Shown one piece after another: positions 43,517-52,529 of a stretch of DNA of 64,000 bases. The notes under the pieces were generated by a model that saw only the letters and a program-made list of their open reading frames with translations, ran no database searches and was not told the DNA's origin. Within the stretch, counting starts at the first letter, position 1; each line of letters starts with the position of its first letter. A program made the translations under genes and the position numbers. The stretch lies in assembly GCA_034432375.1 (NCBI GenBank), contig DAOUCA010000193.1, positions 48,235 to 112,234 of the forward strand. Reading direction: 5' to 3'. Origin of the DNA: JAHBVH01 sp034432375. Lineage in GTDB: Bacteria > Chloroflexota > Anaerolineae > Caldilineales > Caldilineaceae.

Positions 43517-44440
43517 ATGGCTGTTGCAACTTCCACAACGGATCCCACAACGGATTCGCCTCTGTTAACCGTCCGGCGCACGGAGATCCAATCCCCTGGA
43601 CAGCAGGCTTGGCGGCGCTTTTTACGTCACAGGCTCGCTGTGATCAGTCTGATCTTTATGGTGCTCGTGACACTGCTCGTCTTTCCACTAGCCCCCTTTA
43701 TTGCCCCAAGCCCGCCGGAAAAGACCGATCTGCGTGCCGTGCGCCAACCGCCCAGCCTCGCCCACCCGCTGGGTACCGATCTCATTGGCCGCGATGTGCT
43801 GAGTCGTGTGCTTTATGGCGGGCGCGTCTCGATTGCCGTGGGGCTGACCGCCGTCGTGATCTTTATGTCGATTGGCACCTTCTTGGGCAGTCTCGCTGGC
43901 TACTATGGTGGCAATGTCGACGCCGTGATCATGCGGGTTACCGATACCTTTATGGCTTTCCCGGTGATCGTAATTCTGATCAGCATCGTCGCCATTGTGG
44001 GGCCGGGGTTGCGCAACGCGATGATCGCGATTGGGCTGATCGGCTGGACCGGCGTGGCGCGCCTCGTGCGTGGGCAGATCCTCTCGGTGCGCGAAATGGA
44101 TTTTGTGCTGGCCGCCGCCGCGCTCGGGGTACCACGCAATCGGATCTTACGCCGCCATATTTTGCCGAGCATCATCGCCCCCGTCACTGTCGCCGGCAGC
44201 TTTGGCATCGCTGGTGCAATCCTCACCGAAGCTGGGCTCAGCTTTCTGGGATTGGGCGTGCAAGTGCCGACCCCCAGTTGGGGCAACATGTTAAACGAAG
44301 CGCAGTCGATCCAGATCATCGAATCCTTTCCCTGGCTCTGGCTGCCGCCCGGGCTGATGATCAGCCTCTGTGTGCTCGCGATTAATTTTATCGGTGATGG
44401 TCTGCGCGATGCGCTGGACCCGCGCATGACGTTGGATTGA
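43517..44440 (+). CDS. ABC transporter permease, OppC type (second set)
   Basis: Protein of 307 residues. HPLGTDLIGRDVLSRVLYGGRVS is the DppC/OppC signature and MDFVLAAAALGVPRNRILRRHILPS the EAA loop. No ATPase gene follows; the OppDF pair at 35.1-37.3 kb in the same island is the likely engine (inference). A terminator lies 60 bases after its stop. Confidence 0.92.
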   Translation: MAVATSTTDPTTDSPLLTVRRTEIQSPGQQAWRRFLRHRLAVISLIFMVLVTLLVFPLAPFIAPSPPEKTDLRAVRQPPSLAHPLGTDLIGRDVLSRVLYGGRVSIAVGLTAVVIFMSIGTFLGSLAGYYGGNVDAVIMRVTDTFMAFPVIVILISIVAIVGPGLRNAMIAIGLIGWTGVARLVRGQILSVREMDFVLAAAALGVPRNRILRRHILPSIIAPVTVAGSFGIAGAILTEAGLSFLGLGVQVPTPSWGNMLNEAQSIQIIESFPWLWLPPGLMISLCVLAINFIGDGLRDALDPRMTLD

Positions 44441-44501
44441 TTAGCAGTAGGGTTAAAACCCACCGCTGACAGCAATAAGCGGTTTCAACCGCTTGACTTC
44501 C

Positions 44502-44520
44502 AGCCGCTGAGGCGGCTTTT
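44502..44520 (+). terminator. Rho-independent terminator after second permease pair
   Basis: AGCCGC-TGAG-GCGGCT followed by TTTTC. A weaker hairpin (AAGCGGT-TTCA-ACCGCTT) lies just upstream. It separates the transporter operon from the oxidoreductase genes. Confidence 0.65.
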
Positions 44521-44540
44521 CGATGTTATACTCAGCTCTG

Positions 44541-44585
44541 AATGGGAACCGGAGTTTTGCTGGGGTAGAAACTCCGTTTCCCATT
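44541..44585. repeat. 17-bp inverted repeat before first Gfo/Idh/MocA gene
   Basis: AATGGGAACCGGAGTTT and AAACTCCGTTTCCCATT pair with one mismatch around an 11-base loop, 58 bases before the gene start. Confidence 0.75.
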
Positions 44586-44643
44586 TCAACCGCAGTATAG
44601 AAGCCCAATTCATTGGTGCTTTTGAAAAGGAAACCAAAATTTT

Positions 44644-45732
44644 ATGAAAACTTATCGTGCCGCCGTCATTGGCTGTAGTCGAATGGGCGGCTTTATTGAC
44701 AACGAAGTAGTCGACTCCCCCCGCCATGTCCCACCTTATTCGCACGCTGCCGGCTTTTACGCCTGTGACCGCACCGATCTCGTCGCCTGTGCCGACTTTC
44801 GCACCGATGTCATGGAAGAATTTGGCAAGCGCTATGACATTCCCAAAGAGCGGCAGTACACTGACTATAAAGAGATGATCGCCAAGGAGAACTTGGACAT
44901 TGTTAGCGTGGCCACCCAGCCGGAGCCGCGCGCCGGGATCGTGATCTATGCTGCCGACCATGGCATCAAAGCGATCTACGCCGAAAAGGCAATGGCCGCT
45001 TCGTTGGCCGAGGCCGATGCGATGGTTGAGGCGGTTGAACGCAATGGCGTGGCCCTAAACCTCGGCACCAACCGCCGTTGGTCGGTCTACTATGATTATA
45101 TGAAAGAGGCACTCGACAAAGGTGCGGTGGGTAAGCTCAAAAGCATCATTCTCTTTGGCAATGGCACGCTCTTTAACACGGCCAGCCACACCTTTGATCT
45201 CGTCTTACGTCTCAACAGTGACAGCGCGCCCACTTGGGTGCAGGCCAACCTGCCCAATGTCGCCGGCGCGATCAACGATGGCATTCTCTCGATTGATCCC
45301 CTCGGCGAAGGGCTGATTGGCTTTGAGAATGGCGTAACCGCGTACACGCTGCTCGCTTCCCGTGGACTCGAAGTCGAGGTGATTGGCGATCAGGGCACCC
45401 TCACGGCAATGAACGATGGCGGCGAATGGCTGCTGCGCCAGCGGGTGCCGATTGGTGATACTGGCCGCCGCACCGAATTACAGATCCAACCCTTTGACGC
45501 GATCCCGCCGGCCAGTTCGACCCTGCGCCTCATCGAAGATCTCGTCCATTCGTTGGACACGGGCGAAGCGCCGCGCGGTGGTGTGCGCAAGGCGCTAACC
45601 ACCATGGAATTGATCTTCGGCTTCATTGAATCCTATCAACAGGGCGGGGCGCGCGTCGAGTTGCCGCTGAAAGATCGTTCGCTACGGCTCCAAAGCAATA
45701 CCACGCCGCGCCAGCCGAAGTTTGCGGCGTAG
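44644..45732 (+). CDS. Gfo/Idh/MocA oxidoreductase 1
   Basis: Protein of 362 residues. The Rossmann domain begins AAVIGCSRMGGFIDNE; IYAEKAMAASLAEADAM carries the conserved Glu-Lys pair with catalytic Lys. The C-terminal alpha/beta domain (NGVTAYTLLASRGLEVEVIGDQG) is standard. It oxidises or reduces a sugar or cyclitol hydroxyl with NAD(P). Closest in style to the copy at 46831. Followed 80 bases later by the PhyH gene. Confidence 0.88.
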   Translation: MKTYRAAVIGCSRMGGFIDNEVVDSPRHVPPYSHAAGFYACDRTDLVACADFRTDVMEEFGKRYDIPKERQYTDYKEMIAKENLDIVSVATQPEPRAGIVIYAADHGIKAIYAEKAMAASLAEADAMVEAVERNGVALNLGTNRRWSVYYDYMKEALDKGAVGKLKSIILFGNGTLFNTASHTFDLVLRLNSDSAPTWVQANLPNVAGAINDGILSIDPLGEGLIGFENGVTAYTLLASRGLEVEVIGDQGTLTAMNDGGEWLLRQRVPIGDTGRRTELQIQPFDAIPPASSTLRLIEDLVHSLDTGEAPRGGVRKALTTMELIFGFIESYQQGGARVELPLKDRSLRLQSNTTPRQPKFAA

Positions 45733-45812
45733 CCTTTGATGGTAAAAGGCAAGAGTGTCTGAGATCGGGGTCTCCGCCAAATTTTGTGCTCCTGAGAGAC
45801 AATGGAGTTGTT

Positions 45813-46670
45813 ATGAGGAATTTATCAGAGCTGGGCGACCAGTTCAAACAAAATGGCTATGCGCTTGCCCGTCTACTCTTTTCACCGACAGAGGCTACCT
45901 TTTATCGCAAACACTACATGACCCTGCGTGAGGCTGATCACTACGCCGGTGATCTCGTCAATCAGTGGGATGATGGCACACAGGACCCGCTCAAACGCTA
46001 TCCTCGTATGTTCAACATGCACCACTGGGATGCAGTGAGCCGTCAATGGTTGCTGGATGAGCGCATTCGGCAGTGTATGGTCGCCATGTTGGCGCGCGAG
46101 CCGTACGCGATCCAGACCATGCTCTATTTCAAGCCACCGGGGGCACGTGGGCAGGCGTTGCATCAGGATCAATATTATCTGCGTGCTCGCCCGGGGACAA
46201 GCATCGCGGCGTGGATGGCACTCGATCCAATTGACGAGGCCAACGGCTGTCTACAACTGGTTCCCAACACGCAGAATCTACCGCTGATTTGTCCGGTTGA
46301 AGCTGACGCAGAGGAGAGCTTCACAACGATTGCTGTGCCGCTGCCGCCGGATATGCGACCAATCCCCATGATCATGGCACCCGGAGATGTGCTATTTTTC
46401 AATGGCCAGATCATCCACGGCAGCTTCCCCAACACAACCATGGATCGCTTTCGGCGTTCGCTGGTGGGCCACTATATTGAAGGGCACGCGCAGCAAGTAG
46501 CCGCCTTTGACTTCCCCGTTTTGTGCATGGACGGTCGCGTGGTGGACGCAATGGCGCACAGCCCCGACGGCGGTGAATGTGGCGTATGGGTGGATCACGA
46601 TGGACATCATCTGGTCGATGTGAATCAGGTGTATGGGGTGGCAGGCGCAGTGGAGACGCTGCCGTTGTAG
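45813..46670 (+). CDS. Phytanoyl-CoA dioxygenase (PhyH)-family enzyme
   Basis: Protein of 285 residues from the ATG at 45813, after GGAG; an upstream GTG frame start is not supported. The Fe(II) triad is His117-x-Asp119 in ALHQDQYYL and His202 in QIIHGSFPN. RFRRSLVGHY supplies the 2-oxoglutarate Arg. Family members hydroxylate small acids or sugars' aglycones using O2 and 2-oxoglutarate. Its place among Gfo/Idh/MocA genes suggests it modifies the same substrate, and the cell is then at least partly aerobic. Confidence 0.85.
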   Translation: MRNLSELGDQFKQNGYALARLLFSPTEATFYRKHYMTLREADHYAGDLVNQWDDGTQDPLKRYPRMFNMHHWDAVSRQWLLDERIRQCMVAMLAREPYAIQTMLYFKPPGARGQALHQDQYYLRARPGTSIAAWMALDPIDEANGCLQLVPNTQNLPLICPVEADAEESFTTIAVPLPPDMRPIPMIMAPGDVLFFNGQIIHGSFPNTTMDRFRRSLVGHYIEGHAQQVAAFDFPVLCMDGRVVDAMAHSPDGGECGVWVDHDGHHLVDVNQVYGVAGAVETLPL

Positions 46671-46685
46671 TCGCGAACGGAAATT

Positions 46686-46773
46686 AATAGATAAAATCCT
46701 TAAAAGGCATAGTGCCTCTTTCGTGTAAAAGTAACGCTACGATGGATGACTTTTAAATGATTAGTCTATAAGC
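46686..46773 (+). promoter_or_regulatory. Conserved 88-nt leader element (copy 2)
   Basis: Near-duplicate of 37396..37482 with the same order of blocks (AAATCCTTAAAAG, TCGTGTAAAAG, GATGACTTTTAAATG, TAGTCTATAAGC). The stem is imperfect here. It lies 57 bases before the Gfo/Idh/MocA gene at 46831. Confidence 0.6.
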
Positions 46774-46830
46774 TGGCCAAAGTATGAGGGCCGGTTGAGG
46801 CAATTTAAATAATTGATGGAGAAAAGATTC

Positions 46831-47862
46831 ATGACCAAACCAACCTACCGCGTCGCCATTATTGGCCTTGGCCGTATGGGCAGCACAATTGATGATGAGT
46901 TGCCGGCCGGCTCACCTGCCTATTCGATTGCAGCCGCGTCTAAGGTCAGTGACCGGCTGGAGGTCGTCACTGGTGCCGATATCGACCCCGCTAAGCGCAC
47001 CGCCTTTGCCGAGCGCTGGGGTGTCGACAATCTCTATGACGATTATGAAGCGATGATCCGCCAAGAGCAGCCCGATCTGGTGGCGATCTGCACTAAGGGG
47101 GTGCTGCATGCCGAGATGGCCAGCCGCGTCGCCGAATTGGGCGCGCCGATGATCTTCTGTGAAAAGGCGATTGCCTGTTCGATGGAAGAGGCCGATCGTG
47201 TCTTGCAGGCGGTGCAAGCCAACAACACACCGTTTAATACCGGTGTCCTGCGCCGCTTTAACAAAGGCTTTCATCTCGCCAAGGATCTGATTGCCAATGG
47301 CGAAATTGGCGAACCCAAAGCCGCTGTCCATTATGCGGCTACCAATCTGTTGCACGGCCACATCCACTCGCTTGACTCGCTGAGCTTTCTGCTTGGCGAT
47401 CCCAAAGTCGAGAGCATTCGCGGTGAACTTTTCCCGCGCGACCTCGCCATCGAAAATAACCGGCTCGACAAAGATCCCAACGGCATCTTTCAGGCCCGGT
47501 TTGCCAATGGAGTGGAAGCGACCAGTGTCCCTGCTGGTGGTTGGGAATTTGAGGTGCTGGGCAGTCGGGGCAGCGTGCGTGTGATGGAGAATGGCAGCCG
47601 GGTGACCTTGCGACAGACGCAAGATGCCAAGGGGCGCATTATGCAGGATGTCGATGTGCCGCAGCCGGAAGTCCACAGCACCACCCAATTTTGTCTCGAA
47701 GATCTGGTCGCCGCCTATGAAGAAGGACGACCCACGCTGGGCAATATTGAAATCACCCATCACCTGACTGAGGTCTGCCTGGCGCTCGCCGAAAGCCACC
47801 GTCGCAACGAGCGCATTACCTTGCCGCTGGAAAATCGTTCGCTATACGTGTTTCACGTGTAA
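46831..47862 (+). CDS. Gfo/Idh/MocA oxidoreductase 2
   Basis: Protein of 343 residues from MTKPTYRVAIIGLGRMG; the ATG has GGAG 9 bases upstream, while the longer frame (TTG at 46813) does not. MIFCEKAIACSMEEAD holds the Glu-Lys pair. LLHGHIHSLDSLSFLLGD and FANGVEATSVPAGGWEFEVLGSRG follow the pattern of copy 1, so they are probably tandem paralogues with related substrates. Confidence 0.88.
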   Translation: MTKPTYRVAIIGLGRMGSTIDDELPAGSPAYSIAAASKVSDRLEVVTGADIDPAKRTAFAERWGVDNLYDDYEAMIRQEQPDLVAICTKGVLHAEMASRVAELGAPMIFCEKAIACSMEEADRVLQAVQANNTPFNTGVLRRFNKGFHLAKDLIANGEIGEPKAAVHYAATNLLHGHIHSLDSLSFLLGDPKVESIRGELFPRDLAIENNRLDKDPNGIFQARFANGVEATSVPAGGWEFEVLGSRGSVRVMENGSRVTLRQTQDAKGRIMQDVDVPQPEVHSTTQFCLEDLVAAYEEGRPTLGNIEITHHLTEVCLALAESHRRNERITLPLENRSLYVFHV

Positions 47863-47879
47863 CATAGGAAAAGAAGACC

Positions 47880-48953
47880 ATGACCAAACTCCATGCCGCA
47901 CTGCTCGGCATTGAACATCCCCACTCGCTGGCGCACATGCGCACCTTGCAAGCATTGCCAGAGGTGGAATCGATCTATCTATGGGATGAAAACCAGGCTG
48001 CACTCGACGCCGCGGTCCAAGCGCAAGGCGCAAAAGTGGCCGGAACGTACACGAACCTCGATGAACTCCTCGCCAATCAGGAGATCTTCTTTGCCATTGC
48101 CGCCATCCGCAACGATCTCGGCCCTGATATTTTCATTCGGACGCTGGAAGCGGGCAAGCACCTGATGGCGGAGAAACCCATTGGGCGCACCGCTGCTGAC
48201 ACCCAAACCGTGATCGACGTGGCTAAAGCACAAGGCTTGAAGCTGGGCGTCTGCTACCAGAATCGCAACAACCCCGTCGTGCAAGAGGCGCGGCGGCTGG
48301 TGCAGCAGGGTGCCATCGGCGAATTGATGAGCGTCGAATTTCGGCTGCTGACGACCCAAGTGAAATTTCGCAAACCTGAGCATTGGCTTTTTGACAACGC
48401 CAAGTCGGGCGGCGGGATTCTGTCGTGGCTCGGTTGTCATTACATCGATATGATGCACTATATCAGCGGTGACCGAGTGATCTCGGTCATGGCGGAGGTG
48501 GCGACGCGCAGCGGCGAGGCAATCGACGTGGAAGATGTGGCGATGCTCTCGTTACGCTTTGCATCGGGCGCAGTTGGCTCGTTCCACGCCGGTTATACCC
48601 TGGCGCTCAGTGGCAGCGGCTACCACAACAGCAGTGGCTACGATACCTACGCCGGCTTCAACGGGCGCGACGGCCGTCTCTACTGGAATGCTCCCGGTGG
48701 GCCGACCAAGTTGTCCCTCGAAAGCACCCACTCCAAGCACAGCAGCGCGCCATGGCAGACCAATGAGTATGTACTGGCGACCTCACCCGCCTACGGTGGC
48801 GTTGCCGGGGAAGGCTTCATCCGCCGCTTTATCGAGTCCGCCCAAGGAGACGGCGAACCAATGGCCGGTGGTGCCGACGCCCTCCAGATTGCCCGTATTG
48901 TCGATGCCGCCTATGAATCGAGCCGTACAGGGCGTCGGATAGAGATTGCCTAG
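47880..48953 (+). CDS. Gfo/Idh/MocA oxidoreductase 3
   Basis: Protein of 357 residues, 17 bases after copy 2. The N-terminal ALLGIEHPHSLAHMRTLQALPEV replaces the usual GxGxxG with GIEHPH, seen in a subset of the family. HLMAEKPIGRTAADTQ has the Glu-Lys-Pro motif and LSWLGCHYIDMMHYISGD the C-domain His/Asp. Sequence differs from copies 1 and 2, so it probably acts at another step. Confidence 0.86.
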   Translation: MTKLHAALLGIEHPHSLAHMRTLQALPEVESIYLWDENQAALDAAVQAQGAKVAGTYTNLDELLANQEIFFAIAAIRNDLGPDIFIRTLEAGKHLMAEKPIGRTAADTQTVIDVAKAQGLKLGVCYQNRNNPVVQEARRLVQQGAIGELMSVEFRLLTTQVKFRKPEHWLFDNAKSGGGILSWLGCHYIDMMHYISGDRVISVMAEVATRSGEAIDVEDVAMLSLRFASGAVGSFHAGYTLALSGSGYHNSSGYDTYAGFNGRDGRLYWNAPGGPTKLSLESTHSKHSSAPWQTNEYVLATSPAYGGVAGEGFIRRFIESAQGDGEPMAGGADALQIARIVDAAYESSRTGRRIEIA

Positions 48954-48969
48954 AAAAGATGAACCTATC

Positions 48970-50025
48970 ATGAATACCAAACCTGCCTATAAAGCTGTCA
49001 TCATCGGCCTAACTGGGATCGGTGCTCGCCGACCCACGGAGCCTAGCGGTGTACCCCTTTATGGTGGCGCGCCCCGTTCGCACGCCGCCGCCTATCACCA
49101 ACACCCACAGACCGAAGTGGTCGGCGTCTGTGATATTCGCCCCCAAGCGCTGGAAGATTTTCAGCGCGAGTGGGGCGATGTTTGGCCCACTGTTAACTGT
49201 TACACAGACTACAAAGCGATGCTCGAAGCCGAGCAGCCGGATCTCGTCAGTGTCGTCACGCCCGATCATCTGCACGCCGACATTACCGTGGCCGCGGCGG
49301 CACAATCGAGTGTACGCGCCATCCTCTGTGAAAAGCCGATCTCGACGACGCTGGCCGACGCCGATCGTATGATTGCCGCGGCCGAAGCGCACCATGTGCT
49401 GCTGTCGATTGAGCATACGCGACGCTGGTCACCACTCTTCCATGCCGCTCGAGAATTGATCCGCAGCGGTGAGCTAGGCCCACTGCGCAGCGTCACTGTC
49501 AATATGTACAGCCCCCGTTCGATGCTCTTCCGCAACGGCACCCACATGGTCGATATGCTCAATTTCTTTGCTGAGTCGGCACCGCAGTGGGTCTTTGCAG
49601 AATTGGAGGAGGGCTTTGATCACTTTACCAAATACAAGAGTGACGGTGGCCACGACCCCGCCACCGACCCCGCGGCCACCGCCTACATTCACTATGCCAA
49701 CGGCGTGCGCGCGATCTACCACAGCGTCAAAGTGACAATGCCTGGCTCGCAATTTGAGCTGCTCTGCGATAAGGGACGGATTGAAGTCTCTGACCGCGAA
49801 TTGGTGGTAGTGCGTGGCGAGTCACACTATGCCTGGTCGCGCACCACCATGCCGGCTGGCGACTATTTGCAGACGCACCAACTGGGCGCGGTGGCCGAGT
49901 TGATCCACGTGCTCGAAGAAGGGGGTGAATTGATTTCACCGGCCAGCGATGCGCGTCAGGCGGTGGCGGTTATGTTGGCAATGTTGGCGTCGCATGCGGC
50001 GGGCAATGTACGGGTGAATTTGTAA
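48970..50025 (+). CDS. Gfo/Idh/MocA oxidoreductase 4
   Basis: Protein of 351 residues from the ATG at 48970 (MNTKPAYKAVIIGLTGIGARR), 16 bases after copy 3. AILCEKPISTTLADADRM carries Glu-Lys-Pro. RNGTHMVDMLNFFAESAPQWV is the C-domain histidine region. Its IIGLTGIGARRPTEP start is unusual. Last of the four in this operon segment. Confidence 0.86.
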   Translation: MNTKPAYKAVIIGLTGIGARRPTEPSGVPLYGGAPRSHAAAYHQHPQTEVVGVCDIRPQALEDFQREWGDVWPTVNCYTDYKAMLEAEQPDLVSVVTPDHLHADITVAAAAQSSVRAILCEKPISTTLADADRMIAAAEAHHVLLSIEHTRRWSPLFHAARELIRSGELGPLRSVTVNMYSPRSMLFRNGTHMVDMLNFFAESAPQWVFAELEEGFDHFTKYKSDGGHDPATDPAATAYIHYANGVRAIYHSVKVTMPGSQFELLCDKGRIEVSDRELVVVRGESHYAWSRTTMPAGDYLQTHQLGAVAELIHVLEEGGELISPASDARQAVAVMLAMLASHAAGNVRVNL

Positions 50026-50040
50026 TGATGAGTGTAACTA

Positions 50041-50270
50041 CCTACCCCACCCCAACCCTCCCCGACATCGGGAGGGAGTGTAAGACTCATTGCCATTAAG
50101 GTAAGCGCTTGATGTTGGTTGTCACCCCTGCGCAGGCAGGGGTCCACAGGTCTACCAAATGGATTCCTGCCTGCGCAGGAATGCCATGAAAACCTTACCT
50201 TAATGGCAGTGAGTGTAGGACTCCTCCCTTGCTTGCGGGGGAGGCTGGGATGGGATGGCTAGTTACTAAT
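50041..50270. repeat. Nested inverted repeats with GCCTGCGCAGG cores
   Basis: An outer pair (CCCCACCCCAACCCTCCCC against GGGGGAGGCTGGGATGGG), a middle pair (TGCCATTAAGGTAAG against CTTACCTTAATGGCA) and an inner pair (CCCCTGCGCAGGCAGGGG against TTCCTGCCTGCGCAGGAA) are nested in one gap. It resembles GTCATTCC...GGAATGAC dispersed repeats. It fills the 272-base gap before the MDR gene; no ORF. Confidence 0.75.
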
Positions 50271-50297
50271 GGGTTATCAACTCCATGAGGAATAGCG

Positions 50298-51386
50298 ATG
50301 ACAACTGGCAAACGGCTGGTGATTGATCCGACGGGCAAGATTAGCGTTGAATCTTTTGAGGTGCCCACGCCGGGCGCAGGACAAATTCTCGTGCGCACCA
50401 AGATCACGCAGGTGAGCGCGGGCAGCGAGATCAATATGGTGCGGCGGCGGCGCAGTGCCACGGCGGCGGAACAGGCTGCCTTAGCGCCAAGCGGTTTGGG
50501 CTATACGGCCGTGGGTGAAGTGGCGGCGATTGGGGAAGGTGTGACCGACTTTGCCGTAGGGGATCATGTACTTTGCAACGGCAACCACGCCTCACACTGG
50601 CTGATTACGCCGGCAGCCAAGCAGGATGAGGCGAGCATCCCGCAGCAGTACTACATTGAGCGAGTGCCGGACGGTGTGAGTGACACGGAAGCGTGCTTTG
50701 CGATCTTGGGCGATGTGGCGTTGCATGGCGTGCGGCTGGCCCAGTTGCAGATCGGCGAGTCGGTAGCGATCCACGGATTGGGGGTCGTTGGGCTGTTGAC
50801 CCTGCAACTCTGTAAACTTTCTGGTGCCCACCCGCTGATCGGCGTCGATCCCGTTGAGAGTCGGCGGGCCGCGGCCAAAGCATTGGGGGCCGATCATCTC
50901 GTCGATGCCCATGATGAAGATGTCGACGAAGATGTTGTGGCGCAGATCCGCGATCTCACGCAGATACCCTTTCGTTGGCGTGGTGCATTGCCGGGGTTGG
51001 AGCCGGGGGCGGGTGCAGAGGTGCAATTCCATTGTACTTCCTACATCGGTAACTACCCGACGCTGATCCGGGCCGCCGCCGACCGTGGGCGCATTATCCT
51101 CGTCGGTGCCACCTCCGGCAGCGTTGCCATCGAATCGCAAGAGCTTTTCCGCCGCGAGATTACCTTGCGTGGTTCGTACCAAACGGGGATGATCGACCCC
51201 TACCCCTACTGGCCCTGGTCACGGGCGCGCAACCGTCACGTCATGCTCGATTTGATCGCACGTAAGCAGATCGAGGTCAATGGGTTGGTCAGTCATGTCG
51301 TGCCGCACACCGAAGCACCGGCGCTCTATGATCTGATGGCGCAGGGCGGTGAGGGGTGGTTGAGTGTCTTTTTTACGTGGGATTAG
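50298..51386 (+). CDS. Medium-chain (MDR) alcohol/sugar dehydrogenase
   Basis: Protein of 362 residues with GAGGAA before the ATG. The N-terminal GroES-like domain contains GLGYTAVGEVAAIGEGV and VGDHVLCNGNHASHWL. The Rossmann domain has HGLGVVGLLTLQLCKLSGAHPLIGVDP, where the Asp after the second strand favours NAD. The structural zinc cysteines are absent, so it is a zinc-poor member. Likely a polyol or sugar oxidation step in the island. Confidence 0.85.
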   Translation: MTTGKRLVIDPTGKISVESFEVPTPGAGQILVRTKITQVSAGSEINMVRRRRSATAAEQAALAPSGLGYTAVGEVAAIGEGVTDFAVGDHVLCNGNHASHWLITPAAKQDEASIPQQYYIERVPDGVSDTEACFAILGDVALHGVRLAQLQIGESVAIHGLGVVGLLTLQLCKLSGAHPLIGVDPVESRRAAAKALGADHLVDAHDEDVDEDVVAQIRDLTQIPFRWRGALPGLEPGAGAEVQFHCTSYIGNYPTLIRAAADRGRIILVGATSGSVAIESQELFRREITLRGSYQTGMIDPYPYWPWSRARNRHVMLDLIARKQIEVNGLVSHVVPHTEAPALYDLMAQGGEGWLSVFFTWD

Positions 51387-51543
51387 CGTACTCTACACAA
51401 GATTTTCGTAGGGGCACGATGCGCGGATAGCGGACCCTGAGCTTCGTCCTGAGCGGGGGCCTTCTGGGCGCGAAGGGCTTGTCGAAGGGAAAGCAGGGCC
51501 ACGTCCCGTCTCCTTGCGAGGACACAATAGACTGGAAGCAACA

Positions 51544-52473
51544 ATGAAACTGGCAACGTATTTAAAAGAAGATCAACCAACAGTTGGCGCGGTGGTTGAG
51601 GAGCAAATCTATGATCTGGCTGCCTGTCTTACGGGTAGCGGCCAGGGCAATGCAACGTTGGCGTCCTGCATGCTCAATTTTCTTAGCGCAGGGGAAGCGG
51701 CGTTGACAAGCGCGCGCGCGGCGCTCACCTGGGCACAGACCGAGGGCGATGGCACCCTGGCCCAACCGTTGACGACGACAGAACTCCTGGCACCGATCCC
51801 CTGCCCCGGCAAATTGCTCTGTTTGGCTGGCAACTATGCCTCGCACATTCAAGAAGGGGGCGGGACCTATATCGGCAAAGAGAAGATGATCCCGCGCTTC
51901 TTTAGCAAGCCCTGTACCGCCATCATTGGCACCAATGGCACGGTTCGCATTCCACCGTCGGTGGCGTGGGCCGATTGGGAGTTAGAGTTGGCGGTTGTGA
52001 TCGGCGCCGCGGGGCGCGATATTGCTGTGGCCGATGCCGAAGCGCACATTGGGGGCTATACCGTTTTCAACGATATCTCCGGCCGAGAATTGGCTTTCCG
52101 CACGCAACTGCCCTTGCAGGATGGCGATTGGTTCTTTGACTGGCAGGTGGGCAAATGGCTCGATACCTTTGGCCCCATGGGGCCGTGGCTGACGACCGCC
52201 GATGAAGTACCCCATCCCGATCGTCTGTCGATGAAGCTCTGGCACAACGATACCCTGCACCAAGATGCCAGCACCGGCCAGATGATCTTCTCGCCCGCCG
52301 AAGCAATTGCCTTTATCTCGCAGTTTATTACCCTGGAGCCGGGTGACGTGATCGCGACCGGTACACCGGCAGGGGTAGGGCTTTCAAAGAAGATCAAACT
52401 CCAGCCTGGCGACCACATTAAGGGTGAGATCGAAGGGCTTGGCGTGTTGCAGAATAGTGTGGCGGCACTATAG
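51544..52473 (+). CDS. Fumarylacetoacetate hydrolase-family protein
   Basis: Protein of 309 residues from the ATG after GGAAGC; the frame to 51514 is not supported. KLLCLAGNYASHIQEGGG opens the catalytic domain. DWELELAVVIG provides the acidic metal ligands, and VFNDISGRELAFR, GDVIATGTPAGVG and LQPGDHIKGEIEGLGVL complete the FAH fold. Members hydrolyse C-C bonds of 2,4-diketo acids (as in L-fucose and L-rhamnose oxidation) or act as lactone or oxaloacetate enzymes. Here a diketo-deoxy sugar acid hydrolase fits the context. Its stop lies in the hairpin at 52471. Confidence 0.88.
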   Translation: MKLATYLKEDQPTVGAVVEEQIYDLAACLTGSGQGNATLASCMLNFLSAGEAALTSARAALTWAQTEGDGTLAQPLTTTELLAPIPCPGKLLCLAGNYASHIQEGGGTYIGKEKMIPRFFSKPCTAIIGTNGTVRIPPSVAWADWELELAVVIGAAGRDIAVADAEAHIGGYTVFNDISGRELAFRTQLPLQDGDWFFDWQVGKWLDTFGPMGPWLTTADEVPHPDRLSMKLWHNDTLHQDASTGQMIFSPAEAIAFISQFITLEPGDVIATGTPAGVGLSKKIKLQPGDHIKGEIEGLGVLQNSVAAL

Positions 52474-52529
52474 CTGATCGTGCTCTCGGAGGCTGAGCTT
52501 GTCGAAGCCAAAGAGAGCACGATCAGCTA
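52471..52529. repeat. Constant-core hairpin (locus 1)
   Basis: Perfect 17-bp arms TAGCTGATCGTGCTCTC (52471..52487, including the FAH stop codon) and complement (52513..52529) flank a 25-base loop with the 19-nt core GGCTGAGCTTGTCGAAGCC at 52491..52509. Confidence 0.9.

Noticed and set aside
43609..44385. 258-codon second plus frame inside the OppC-type permease
   Set aside because: Arg/Ala-rich shadow of a well-supported permease gene in another frame.
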